Part shown: positions 1-5,721 of the stretch, one piece after another | Layout: each line of letters begins with the position of its first letter | Position numbering within the stretch: position 1 is the stretch's first letter | Origin: JAUREX01 sp044356825 | GTDB taxonomy: Bacteria > Pseudomonadota > Alphaproteobacteria > Rhodobacterales > Rhodobacteraceae | Assembly: GCA_044356825.1 (NCBI GenBank) | Contig: JBIKVM010000186.1 | Coordinates: 1-5,721 of the forward strand | DNA length: 5,721 bases | Reading direction: 5' to 3' | Program-made: the position numbers and the translations under genes | The notes under the pieces: model-generated | What the model was told of the DNA's origin: nothing | Seen by the model: only the letters and a program-made list of their open reading frames with translations | Databases searched by the model: none

Positions 1-1
1 G

Positions 2-553
2 GCGCGGGTCGAGGATCTTGTCGCGCCCGGGGCGATTCCCGTGCGGACGACGGGCCGGGGGGGGCAATACACCTATCACGGGCCGGGCCAGCGGGTGGTC
101 TATGTCATGCTCGACCTCGGCGCGCGGGGCCGCGACGTGCGCCGCTTCGTCTGCGCGCTCGAATCATGGGTGATCGCGGCGCTGGCCGAGTTCGGCGTGA
201 CGGCCGAGCGGCGCGAGGGACGCGTCGGGGTCTGGGTGCGCCGGCCCGACAAGGCGCCGCTCGCCGATGGCACCCCGCGCGAGGACAAGATCGCGGCGAT
301 CGGCGTCAAGCTGCGCCGCTGGGTCAGCTTTCACGGGCTCGCGGTCAATGTCGAACCCGATCTCGGGCATTTCGACGGCATCGTGCCCTGCGGCATCCGG
401 GGGCATGGGGTCACGAGCCTCGTCGATCTCGGCCTGCCGGTGACGATGGCGGACCTCGACGCGGCGCTCCTGCGGACCGCGCCCGCGGCACTCGGCCGGC
501 TGGGTGTCGGGGCGGGGGAAATCGGCCCCCCCCTGCGCCGCGCCCAGCCCTGA
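2..553 (+). CDS. lipB: LipB octanoyltransferase, 3' part (5' end outside window)
   Basis: LipB moves the octanoyl group from octanoyl-ACP to a lysine of lipoyl domains (for example pyruvate dehydrogenase E2 and glycine cleavage H protein), the first step of lipoate assembly in the cytoplasm. The frame is open from base 2; 183 residues are present and, against E. coli LipB (213 aa), about 50 N-terminal residues are missing. Visible in the fragment: the signature RGGQYTYHGPGQ at residues 19-30; EDKIAAIG, whose Lys96 (bases 287-289) aligns with catalytic Lys135 of E. coli; VSFHGLAVNV around 108-117; and IVPCGIRG, whose Cys130 (bases 389-391) aligns with catalytic Cys169. Both acyl-transfer residues are therefore intact. 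A GTG at base 41 lies inside the conserved core and is not the true start. The gene converges on the dehydratase gene, with 7 bases between stop codons. The family call is very secure; promoter and start cannot be seen. Confidence 0.97.
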   Translation, partial: ARVEDLVAPGAIPVRTTGRGGQYTYHGPGQRVVYVMLDLGARGRDVRRFVCALESWVIAALAEFGVTAERREGRVGVWVRRPDKAPLADGTPREDKIAAIGVKLRRWVSFHGLAVNVEPDLGHFDGIVPCGIRGHGVTSLVDLGLPVTMADLDAALLRTAPAALGRLGVGAGEIGPPLRRAQP

Positions 554-560
554 GGGGCGG

Positions 561-1589
561 TCAGGCGGGGATCGGGAAGAAGGCGGGATCGTCGAGCCGC
601 GCCATCGCGCGGGCGTAGACGGGCGGATCGACATTGCCGCCGGTCGCGACCGCGATCACCGCCGGTCCGGGCGCGAGATCGGGGCGAAAGAGCGCCGCCG
701 CCAGCGCCACCGCCCCCCCGGGTTCGAGCACGATCCGCAGGTGCCGCCACGCCAGCGCCATCGCATCGAGGCAGGCCTCATCCGGCATCGCGATGCCGGG
801 GCCGGCAAGCCGCGCGAGGATCGGAAAGGTCATCAGCCCCGGCGCAGGCGTCACGATCGCATCGCAGAGCGTCCGCGCGCCGGGCGCATTGCCAAGCCGG
901 GTGCCGGCGGCGAGGCTGCGGGCGGTATCGTCGAAGCCCTCGGGCTCGCAGGTCTGCACGCGCAGGCCCGGCGCGCGCGCGGCGAGTGCCAGCGCGATGC
1001 CCGAGGCAAGCCCCCCGCCGCCGCAGCACACGAGGACGGGCGCCTCATGGATCCCCGCCGCCGCCGCATCCTCGGCGATCTCGAGGCCCGCGGTGCCCTG
1101 GCCCGCGATCACCTCGGCGTCGTCGAAGGGGCGCACAATGGCAAGGCCGCGCTCGGCCGCCAGAGCCGCGCCGATCGCGTCGCGATCCTCGCGCTGGCGG
1201 TCATAGAGCACGACCTCGGCGCCGAGTGCGCGCGTGTTGCCGATCTTGGCCTCGGGGGCATCGGCGGGCATGACGATGACGGCCGCCAGCCCGTGCCGCG
1301 CGGCCGCCAGCGCCACCCCCTGCGCGTGATTGCCCGACGACATCGCGAGCACCCCGCGCGCCCGTCCCGCCGCCACCAGCGCCGAGACCGCCGACCACGC
1401 GCCGCGGAACTTGAACGAACCCGTGACCTGCAGGCACTCGGCCTTGACGAGGATCCGCCGCCCCGCGATGCGGTCGAGGAGCGGATCCGACAGCATCGGC
1501 GTGCGCCGGGCGACGCCGCGGATGCGGCCGGCCGCAGCCTCGATTCGCCCGATGTCGGGAGTGGTTTCGGGGGCGGTTTCGGACATCAT
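561..1589 (-). CDS. Threonine/serine dehydratase-like PLP enzyme (fold type II, no ACT domain)
   Basis: A 342-residue cytoplasmic PLP enzyme of the threonine dehydratase/serine racemase family, which deaminates L-threonine to 2-oxobutanoate or L-serine to pyruvate. Visible motifs: GSFKFRGA with Schiff-base Lys60; SSGNHAQGVA (84-93), the substrate-carboxylate loop; IAGQGT (161-166); the glycine-rich phosphate-binding CGGGGLASG (189-197); EPGGA (289-293); and TGGN (316-319), the pyridine-nitrogen end. Glu215 and Asp221 in EPEGFDD match two acidic residues of the divalent-cation site of serine racemases, a family-based inference. The protein stops after the catalytic fold: the C-terminal ACT domain of biosynthetic IlvA is absent, so isoleucine feedback is not expected. 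ATG at 1589-1587 overlaps the trpE TGA (ATGA) and has no clear Shine-Dalgarno, which argues for translational coupling; a second ATG follows at once. Alternatives are serine racemase or a hydroxyectoine-type dehydratase. The family is secure, the substrate is not. Confidence 0.93.
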   Translation of the reverse strand: MMSETAPETTPDIGRIEAAAGRIRGVARRTPMLSDPLLDRIAGRRILVKAECLQVTGSFKFRGAWSAVSALVAAGRARGVLAMSSGNHAQGVALAAARHGLAAVIVMPADAPEAKIGNTRALGAEVVLYDRQREDRDAIGAALAAERGLAIVRPFDDAEVIAGQGTAGLEIAEDAAAAGIHEAPVLVCCGGGGLASGIALALAARAPGLRVQTCEPEGFDDTARSLAAGTRLGNAPGARTLCDAIVTPAPGLMTFPILARLAGPGIAMPDEACLDAMALAWRHLRIVLEPGGAVALAAALFRPDLAPGPAVIAVATGGNVDPPVYARAMARLDDPAFFPIPA

Positions 1590-3094
1590 CGCGGGGCATG
1601 CCCGGCAAAACGGCCGGCCTCGGCCGCCGCGCGGCGCAGCGCCTTCGACTTGTTCACCGTCTCTTCGAACTCGGCCGCCGGGTCGCTGTCATAGACCACC
1701 CCGCCGCCCGCCTGGATGTAGAGGGTGGCGTCCTTCACGACGCCGGTGCGCAGCGCGATGCACATGTCCATTTCGCCGTTCGCGGCGAAATAGCCCACGC
1801 CGCCGCCATAGACGCCGCGCTTTTCGGGCTCGAGTTCATCGATGATCTGCATCGCGCGCACCTTGGGCGCGCCCGAGACCGTCCCCGCCGGCAGGCCCGC
1901 AAGCAGCGCCGAGAGCGCGTCCTCACCCTCGGCGATCTCGCCCACGACGTTCGAGACGATGTGCATGACGTGGCTGTAGCGCTCGATCACGAACTGCTCG
2001 GTTGGCCGCACCGTGCCGATGCGCGCGACCCGCCCGACGTCGTTGCGCCCGAGATCGAGCAGCATGAGGTGCTCGGCCCGTTCCTTGGGGTCGGCGAGCA
2101 GCTCGGCCTCGAGCGCGCGATCCTCCTCGGGGGTGGCGCCGCGGGGCCGTGTGCCGGCGATGGGGCGGATCGTGACCTCGTCCTCGCGCAGCCGCACGAG
2201 GATCTCGGGGCTCGCGCCGACGATCTGGAAGCCGCCGAAGTTGAAGAAGAAGAGGAAGGGCGAGGGGTTGGTGCGCCTGAGCGAGCGGTAGAGGGCGAAG
2301 GGCGGCAGATCGAAGGGCTGCGCCCAGCGCTGCGAGGGGACGACCTGAAAGATGTCGCCCGCGCGGATGTAGTCCTTGGCGCGCTCGACCGCTGCCATGT
2401 AGCCCTCGCGGGTGAAGTTCGAGACGGGCTCGGGCAGGGGGGCGCTTTCGCCCATCTCGCGGAGCGCGGGCGCGGGGCGTTCCAGATCGCGCAGCGCGTC
2501 CATCACCCGCTCGGCCGCCTGCGCATAGGCCGCCCGCGCCGACAGGCCCGAGGCGGTGAAGGCGGGCGCCACCACCGTGACCTCGCCCTTGACCCCGTCG
2601 AGGACGGCCACCACCGAGGGGCGCATCAGCACCGCGTCAGGCAGGCCGAGCGGGTCGGGGTTCACGCCCGGCAGATGCTCGACCAGCCGGATCATGTCAT
2701 AGCCGAGATAGCCAAACAGGCCGGCGGCGATGGCGGGCAGGCCCGCGGGCATCTCGATCCGGCTTTCGGCGATCAGGTCGCGCAGGCTTTGCAGCGGGTC
2801 CGCCGCCTCGGGCACGAAGGCGGCGGGGTCGAAGCGGGCCTCGCGGTTCATGCGCGCCGTCCGCCCGTGGCATTGCCAGATGAGGTCGGGCTTCATGCCG
2901 ACGACCGAATAGCGCCCGCGCACCTCGCCGCCCGTCACGCTCTCGAGCATGAAGGTGTCGGCGCGCGCCTCGGCCAGCTTGAGCATGAGCGAGACGGGCG
3001 TGTCGAGATCGGCGGCCAGCCGGGCAAAGACGACCTGATTGCGCCCCTCAGCCCAGCCGCGGGCGAAACCTTCGAAGTCGGGCGAAAGCTGCAC
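1586..3094 (-). CDS. trpE: Anthranilate synthase component I (TrpE), stand-alone
   Basis: TrpE converts chorismate to anthranilate, the first committed step of tryptophan synthesis, using ammonia delivered by the glutaminase TrpG. The protein has 502 residues, normal for unfused TrpE. The N-terminal domain carries the LES element (50-52) of the tryptophan-inhibition site, with TNPSPF (275-280) as its partner. The chorismate-binding domain shows PIAGTRPRG (311-319), EHLMLLDLGRNDVGRV (341-356), SHVMHIVS (374-381), LPAGTVSGAPKVRAM (401-415), RGVYGGGVGYF (426-436) and AGGGVVYDSDP followed by EFEET (475-479). Glu341 and Glu478 match the family's Mg-binding glutamates. I chose GTG at 3094-3092: it lies 10 bases after the ppiD-like stop, with AGGGGG 4 bases upstream, and gives the usual N-terminus (QLSPDFEGFARG). 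The frame is open further upstream only because of high GC. No leader peptide or attenuator is visible, and trpG is not adjacent. Confidence 0.97.
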   Translation of the reverse strand: MQLSPDFEGFARGWAEGRNQVVFARLAADLDTPVSLMLKLAEARADTFMLESVTGGEVRGRYSVVGMKPDLIWQCHGRTARMNREARFDPAAFVPEAADPLQSLRDLIAESRIEMPAGLPAIAAGLFGYLGYDMIRLVEHLPGVNPDPLGLPDAVLMRPSVVAVLDGVKGEVTVVAPAFTASGLSARAAYAQAAERVMDALRDLERPAPALREMGESAPLPEPVSNFTREGYMAAVERAKDYIRAGDIFQVVPSQRWAQPFDLPPFALYRSLRRTNPSPFLFFFNFGGFQIVGASPEILVRLREDEVTIRPIAGTRPRGATPEEDRALEAELLADPKERAEHLMLLDLGRNDVGRVARIGTVRPTEQFVIERYSHVMHIVSNVVGEIAEGEDALSALLAGLPAGTVSGAPKVRAMQIIDELEPEKRGVYGGGVGYFAANGEMDMCIALRTGVVKDATLYIQAGGGVVYDSDPAAEFEETVNKSKALRRAAAEAGRFAGHAPR

Positions 3095-3104
3095 CGCGCC
3101 CCCT
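3095..3104 (-). promoter_or_regulatory. Shine-Dalgarno that sets the trpE GTG start
   Basis: On the minus strand the whole ppiD-trpE gap reads AGGGGGCGCG, directly between the TGA of the upstream gene and the GTG of trpE. AGGGGG is a good purine-rich ribosome site at normal distance. It supports GTG as the trpE start and suggests that ribosomes finishing ppiD reload here. The call rests on sequence alone. Confidence 0.7.
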
Positions 3105-4946
3105 TCAGCGCATCTGCGCGTTGATGGCCTCGATCGCCGTCTGATTGAGGCGGATCTCGGCGCGGTTTTCCAGGCTGCGCACGAACAGGGCAAAGGCGTC
3201 TTGCGAGATTTCCTGCGCGGTCCGTTCGGCAATGGCTTGGCGCAGGGCCTTGGCCTCTTCGGTCTCGGGATCGGCGGGAATGATCGCGTCGAGCACGACG
3301 ATCCCGACATAGCCCCGATCGTCGATGGCGGCCGCCGCGCCCGATTCGAGGTCAAAGAGGCTGCGCACGACCGTGGGGGGGGCGCCATCAATATAGCCCT
3401 GCCGCGTGATCCCGGGGTTGACCGACACGATGCCAAAGCCGCCCAGCGCCGCCCCGGCCTGAATTTCCGCCAGGATCGCATCACGACGGGTGCGCAACGC
3501 TGCGGCAAGAGCCTCGGCATCGGCGGCGGCGCGGGCCTGATCGACCACCTCTTCGAAGGGTTGGAGCGTGGCAGGGATGATCTCTGCAACTTCGAGCACC
3601 GCGATCGCGCCATCGTCGAGTTCCACCAGCTCGGCGAAATCGCCCGGTTGCAGCGTTCCGGCCTTCTCGCGGAAAGCGGGATAGGCCGCCAACCCCTCGC
3701 GGGAGTCCGCGGCGAGGTCGAGCGTGCCCGTTTCCATGCCCGCTCCAGATACGAGATCCTCGAGGGCTGCGCCCCCGGCCAGAAGGTCCTCGATCTTGTC
3801 GATTCGCGTCGCGATCTCTCGGCGCGCGGCATCGAGCGCCAACTCCTCGACAAGGGCCGGGCGCGCATCCTCGAAGGTCGTCTCCTGTGCGGCAAGGATG
3901 CCGTTCAACCGGTAGAGCACCGGCCCGATCGCCGAGTCGAACGGCCCCACGACGGCACCGGCCTCGGCGCCGAAGACGCCATCGGCGCCCGCCCCGAGAT
4001 CCTCGCGCCCGACATCGCCCATGTCGATGTCGGCAGGCGACAGCCCGCGCTCGGAGACGTAATCATCAAAGCTGCGCTGTCCGGCGGAGATCTCGGCCAG
4101 TGCCGCCTCGGCTGCGGCGCTGTCGGCGAACCCGAGGCGGTCGACAAGGCGCCGTTCGGGAATGACGTATTCGTCGATCCGTTCGTCATAGGCCGCGCGC
4201 AGGGCGGCCTCGTCGACCGTCATCCCCCCGCTCAGCATTTCGGGGGTGAGGGAGGCATACCGGACGCGCCGCCGTTCGGGCAGGGTGTAGCGGTCGGGGT
4301 TCGCATCGTAGTGCGCGCGCACAGCGGAGTCGTCTGCCGCCGGCGGCTGCGCGTCGAGATCGGCCTCGGTCAGGCGCAGAAGGCTGAAGGCCCGCCGTTC
4401 CGCCCCATGGGCAAAGATGAGGTCGGTGTGCGCCGGCGCCGAGGGGAAGCCCTCGGCGATCGCGCCCTGCATGAGGCCGCGCGCGATGTCGGCGCGCATC
4501 CTGTCTTCGAATTCCGGCTCGCTCAGCCGATTCTGGTCAAGAACGCTCCGGTAGGCGTCGCGGTCGAACTTGCCGTCGAGCCCGCCGAAAGCGGGCATTG
4601 CGCGGATTTCCGCTGCAAGGTTGGCATCGCCGATCGAGAGGCCGACCTCGCGCGCCATGTCGTCGAGCGCCGCCGTCGTCACGAGTTGGCGTAGCACGTT
4701 CCGGTCAACCCCGAGGGCCTGCGCCTCGGGGAAGGTGGCGGGCCTGCCGATCTGGGCGGCGAGGGCGTTCATCTCTTGCTGGATGTTGCGCGCATAGTCG
4801 TCGGCGTCGATCTCGACCTCGCCGACCGAGCCGATCGCGCGCAGGGATGTGCCGAAGCCCGTGATGCCGAAGCCCGCGAGCCCGATGATCAGCGCCACGA
4901 GCAGCACCCAGACCGCTACCTGCCCGACCTTGCCGCCCTGTGCCAT
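3105..4946 (-). CDS. ppiD: PpiD-like membrane-anchored periplasmic chaperone (SurA_N / parvulin-like)
   Basis: A 613-residue protein with PpiD layout: a short cytoplasmic start (MAQGGKVGQ), one membrane anchor at about 10-33 rich in V/L/I/G, then a large periplasmic part. Residues about 40-165 look like a SurA_N-type chaperone domain (GEVEIDADDYARNIQQEM; GVDRNVLRQLV; the MPAFGGLDGKFDRDAYRSVL stretch). Residues about 265-350 sit where the parvulin domain belongs (SFDDYVSERGLSPADIDMGDVG; VGPFDSAIGPVLYRLNGI), followed by a helical, partly repeated C-terminal region. PpiD proteins stand at the Sec translocon and help newly exported proteins fold. The usual parvulin histidines (HILV-type first strand, YHI-type last strand) are not seen: these positions read RLVDRLGF and PVLYRLNG, so isomerase activity is doubtful. 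ATG at 4946 has a weak GGGG ribosome site 5 bases upstream. trpE follows after 10 bases. The family is fairly secure; domain limits are approximate. Confidence 0.88.
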   Translation of the reverse strand: MAQGGKVGQVAVWVLLVALIIGLAGFGITGFGTSLRAIGSVGEVEIDADDYARNIQQEMNALAAQIGRPATFPEAQALGVDRNVLRQLVTTAALDDMAREVGLSIGDANLAAEIRAMPAFGGLDGKFDRDAYRSVLDQNRLSEPEFEDRMRADIARGLMQGAIAEGFPSAPAHTDLIFAHGAERRAFSLLRLTEADLDAQPPAADDSAVRAHYDANPDRYTLPERRRVRYASLTPEMLSGGMTVDEAALRAAYDERIDEYVIPERRLVDRLGFADSAAAEAALAEISAGQRSFDDYVSERGLSPADIDMGDVGREDLGAGADGVFGAEAGAVVGPFDSAIGPVLYRLNGILAAQETTFEDARPALVEELALDAARREIATRIDKIEDLLAGGAALEDLVSGAGMETGTLDLAADSREGLAAYPAFREKAGTLQPGDFAELVELDDGAIAVLEVAEIIPATLQPFEEVVDQARAAADAEALAAALRTRRDAILAEIQAGAALGGFGIVSVNPGITRQGYIDGAPPTVVRSLFDLESGAAAAIDDRGYVGIVVLDAIIPADPETEEAKALRQAIAERTAQEISQDAFALFVRSLENRAEIRLNQTAIEAINAQMR

Positions 4947-4976
4947 GATTGCCCCATCGCCCCGCTGTCGGCGCCC

Positions 4977-5005
4977 TGTCTAGAGGCTCGCCCCTGCACG
5001 GGCAA
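4977..5005 (-). promoter_or_regulatory. Weak promoter candidate for ppiD-trpE-dehydratase
   Basis: On the minus strand TTGCCC (5005-5000) and TAGACA (4982-4977) are separated by exactly 17 bases. They match 4 of 6 and 3 of 6 of the sigma-70 consensus, and would place a transcript start roughly 25 bases before the ppiD-like ATG. The -35 element lies inside the hairpin stem. Such weak matches are common by chance, so this is a candidate only. Confidence 0.2.
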
Positions 5006-5007
5006 GC
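4986..5007 (-). terminator. Possible weak hairpin after the aminotransferase gene
   Basis: On the minus strand GCTTGCCC and GGGCGAGC form an 8-base stem with a 6-base loop (GTGCAG), starting two bases after the aminotransferase TGA. One pair is a G-U wobble in minus-strand RNA but a C-A mismatch in plus-strand RNA, so the hairpin suits minus-strand transcripts. There is no following U run (CTCTAGACAGG), so it is at best a weak or Rho-assisted stop, or an mRNA 3' end structure. Confidence 0.35.
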
Positions 5008-5009
5008 GA

Positions 5010-5720
5010 TCAGATGCGCGGCAGATCAACCCCGGCGAGGCGGCCGAACATCTCGGCGATGCCGGCCCGGTCGATGTTAGCAAACGCGATGCGCATGCCG
5101 CGCGCGCCGACCGGATCGCCCGGCGGGGCGAACATCGTGCCCGGCAGCATGAGGATGCCGGCCTGTGCGAGGATCGCGCGCGCCGCCGCGTCCGAGGCCA
5201 GCGCGTAGGGGTGTTCGGCCCAGGCGAAATAGGCGCCGCACTGCAGGATGCGCCAGCCCGGTGCGCGCCCGGCGTGGTCGTGGATGGCGGCGCGGCGGTC
5301 GAGGATCTCGGCCCGCTCGCCCGCGACCCATTGCCCGAGATCGCGCAGCCCCGCGAGCGCCGCGATCTGGCCGATCTGGGCGGGGCAGATCGCGACGGTG
5401 TCGAGGAACTTCTCGATCTCGGCCATCCGCGCCGCCCCCGCGACGATCGCACCGACCCGGTGCCCCGTCAGGCGGTAGGCCTTGGAGAAGGAATAGAGGT
5501 GGATGAGCACGTCGCGCCAGTCGGGATCGGCGAAGAGCTCGTGCGGCCGACCGGGGCGGGCGTCGAAGTCGCGATAGGTCTCATCGAGGATGAGGGCGAG
5601 GCCGTGGGCGCGCGCGAGATCGCGAAAGGCCGCGAGCGTCGCCGCCGGATATTCGGCGCCCGTCGGGTTGTTGGGGCTCACAAGCGCGATCGCCCGCGTG
5701 CGCGGCGTGATGCGCCGGGC
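5010..5720 (-). CDS. Class I/II PLP aminotransferase, 3' part (5' end outside window)
   Basis: The fragment gives 236 C-terminal residues, open to the window edge; the first visible residues are ARRITPRTRAIALVSPNNPTG. This is a fold type I aminotransferase (Aminotran_1_2 family), moving an amino group between an amino acid and a 2-oxo acid in the cytoplasm. Visible residues in fragment numbering: SPNNPTG (15-21), with the Asn that contacts the PLP ring oxygen; LDETYRDF, with Asp46 for the pyridine nitrogen and Tyr49; SFSKAYRLTGHRVG, with Schiff-base Lys80 and the phosphate-binding Arg; CGAYFAWAEHP; and RGMRIAFAN, whose Arg210 should bind the substrate carboxylate. All key residues are present. 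About 150 N-terminal residues, including the phosphate-cup region, lie outside. A GTG at 5681 is internal, not the start. Substrate cannot be read from this part; aspartate or aromatic aminotransferase-like enzymes are the nearest guess. It may or may not share a transcript with the ppiD-like gene. Confidence 0.93.
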   Translation of the reverse strand, partial: ARRITPRTRAIALVSPNNPTGAEYPAATLAAFRDLARAHGLALILDETYRDFDARPGRPHELFADPDWRDVLIHLYSFSKAYRLTGHRVGAIVAGAARMAEIEKFLDTVAICPAQIGQIAALAGLRDLGQWVAGERAEILDRRAAIHDHAGRAPGWRILQCGAYFAWAEHPYALASDAAARAILAQAGILMLPGTMFAPPGDPVGARGMRIAFANIDRAGIAEMFGRLAGVDLPRI

Positions 5721-5721
5721 G

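Larger units (their letters stand above)
4947..5009. other. 63-base gap between aminotransferase and ppiD genes
   Basis: This is the only real non-coding stretch inside the minus-strand block. It holds a short GC-rich inverted repeat just after the aminotransferase stop, a weak promoter-like pair, and a modest ribosome site (GGGG at 4952-4955) for the ppiD-like gene. No small ORF or RNA gene is visible. Confidence 0.6.

Noticed and set aside
549..565. Inverted repeat CCTGA-N7-TCAGG across the lipB/dehydratase convergent ends, a possible shared terminator
   Set aside because: Three of the five pairs arise automatically because both genes end in TGA; there is no further stem and no T run on either side.
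504..1694. Long plus-strand open frame (396 codons) opposite the dehydratase
   Set aside because: Its protein is Arg/Gly/His-rich with no recognisable domain and it overlaps the lipB end; the minus strand carries a full, motif-complete PLP enzyme. High GC leaves antisense frames open.
1598..3124. Long plus-strand open frame (508 codons) opposite trpE
   Set aside because: It mirrors trpE almost end to end and is rich in Arg/His/Asp with no family motifs. TrpE on the other strand is unmistakable.
3095..3895. Extended trpE reading frame reaching upstream to 3895 (a 769-residue version)
   Set aside because: The extra part is Arg/Ser/Pro-rich, runs through ppiD in another frame and has no TrpE similarity. 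GTG at 3094 with a good ribosome site gives the normal TrpE length.
3039..4694. Long plus-strand open frame (551 codons) opposite the ppiD-like gene
   Set aside because: Composition is typical of an antisense shadow in high-GC DNA and no domain is visible; the minus-strand frame has a membrane anchor and a SurA_N-like domain.
1..5721. Search for mobile elements, CRISPR-like repeats, tRNAs, defence or toxin-antitoxin genes
   Set aside because: Nothing seen: no direct repeat array, no transposase or integrase motifs, and no room, since genes fill nearly all of the window. I see no evidence of a new system here.

Overview
The window is very GC-rich bacterial DNA, with G/C at nearly every third codon position. 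The gene content and protein styles (a PpiD-like SurA_N protein directly ahead of a stand-alone TrpE, and an alpha-type LipB) fit an alphaproteobacterium, most likely Rhodobacterales. That placement is inference from protein style and gene order; no database was searched.

Layout: positions 2-553 (+) are the 3' part of lipB (octanoyltransferase, lipoate assembly). It meets, tail to tail with only 7 bases between stops, a minus-strand block. Read in its own direction (right to left), that block is: the 3' part of a class I/II PLP aminotransferase (5720-5010, running off the right edge), a 63-base gap with a small hairpin and a weak promoter candidate, a PpiD-like membrane-anchored periplasmic chaperone (4946-3105), trpE (3094-1586, GTG start, 10 bases after the ppiD stop), and a threonine/serine dehydratase-like PLP enzyme (1589-561, ATGA overlap with trpE).

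The ppiD-trpE-dehydratase spacing strongly suggests one transcript with translational coupling at least at the trpE/dehydratase junction. TrpE makes anthranilate from chorismate and needs a glutaminase partner (TrpG), which is neither fused to it nor next in line. The dehydratase has no ACT regulatory domain, so it may be a catabolic threonine/serine deaminase or serine racemase-like enzyme rather than the classical isoleucine-pathway IlvA.

All five genes belong to known families and coding density is close to complete. I found no mobile element, CRISPR array, RNA gene or recognisable new system. The points most worth a second look are the loss of parvulin catalytic histidines in the PpiD-like protein, the unusual coupling of trpE to a PLP dehydratase, and several 8-base G/C homopolymers inside coding sequence.
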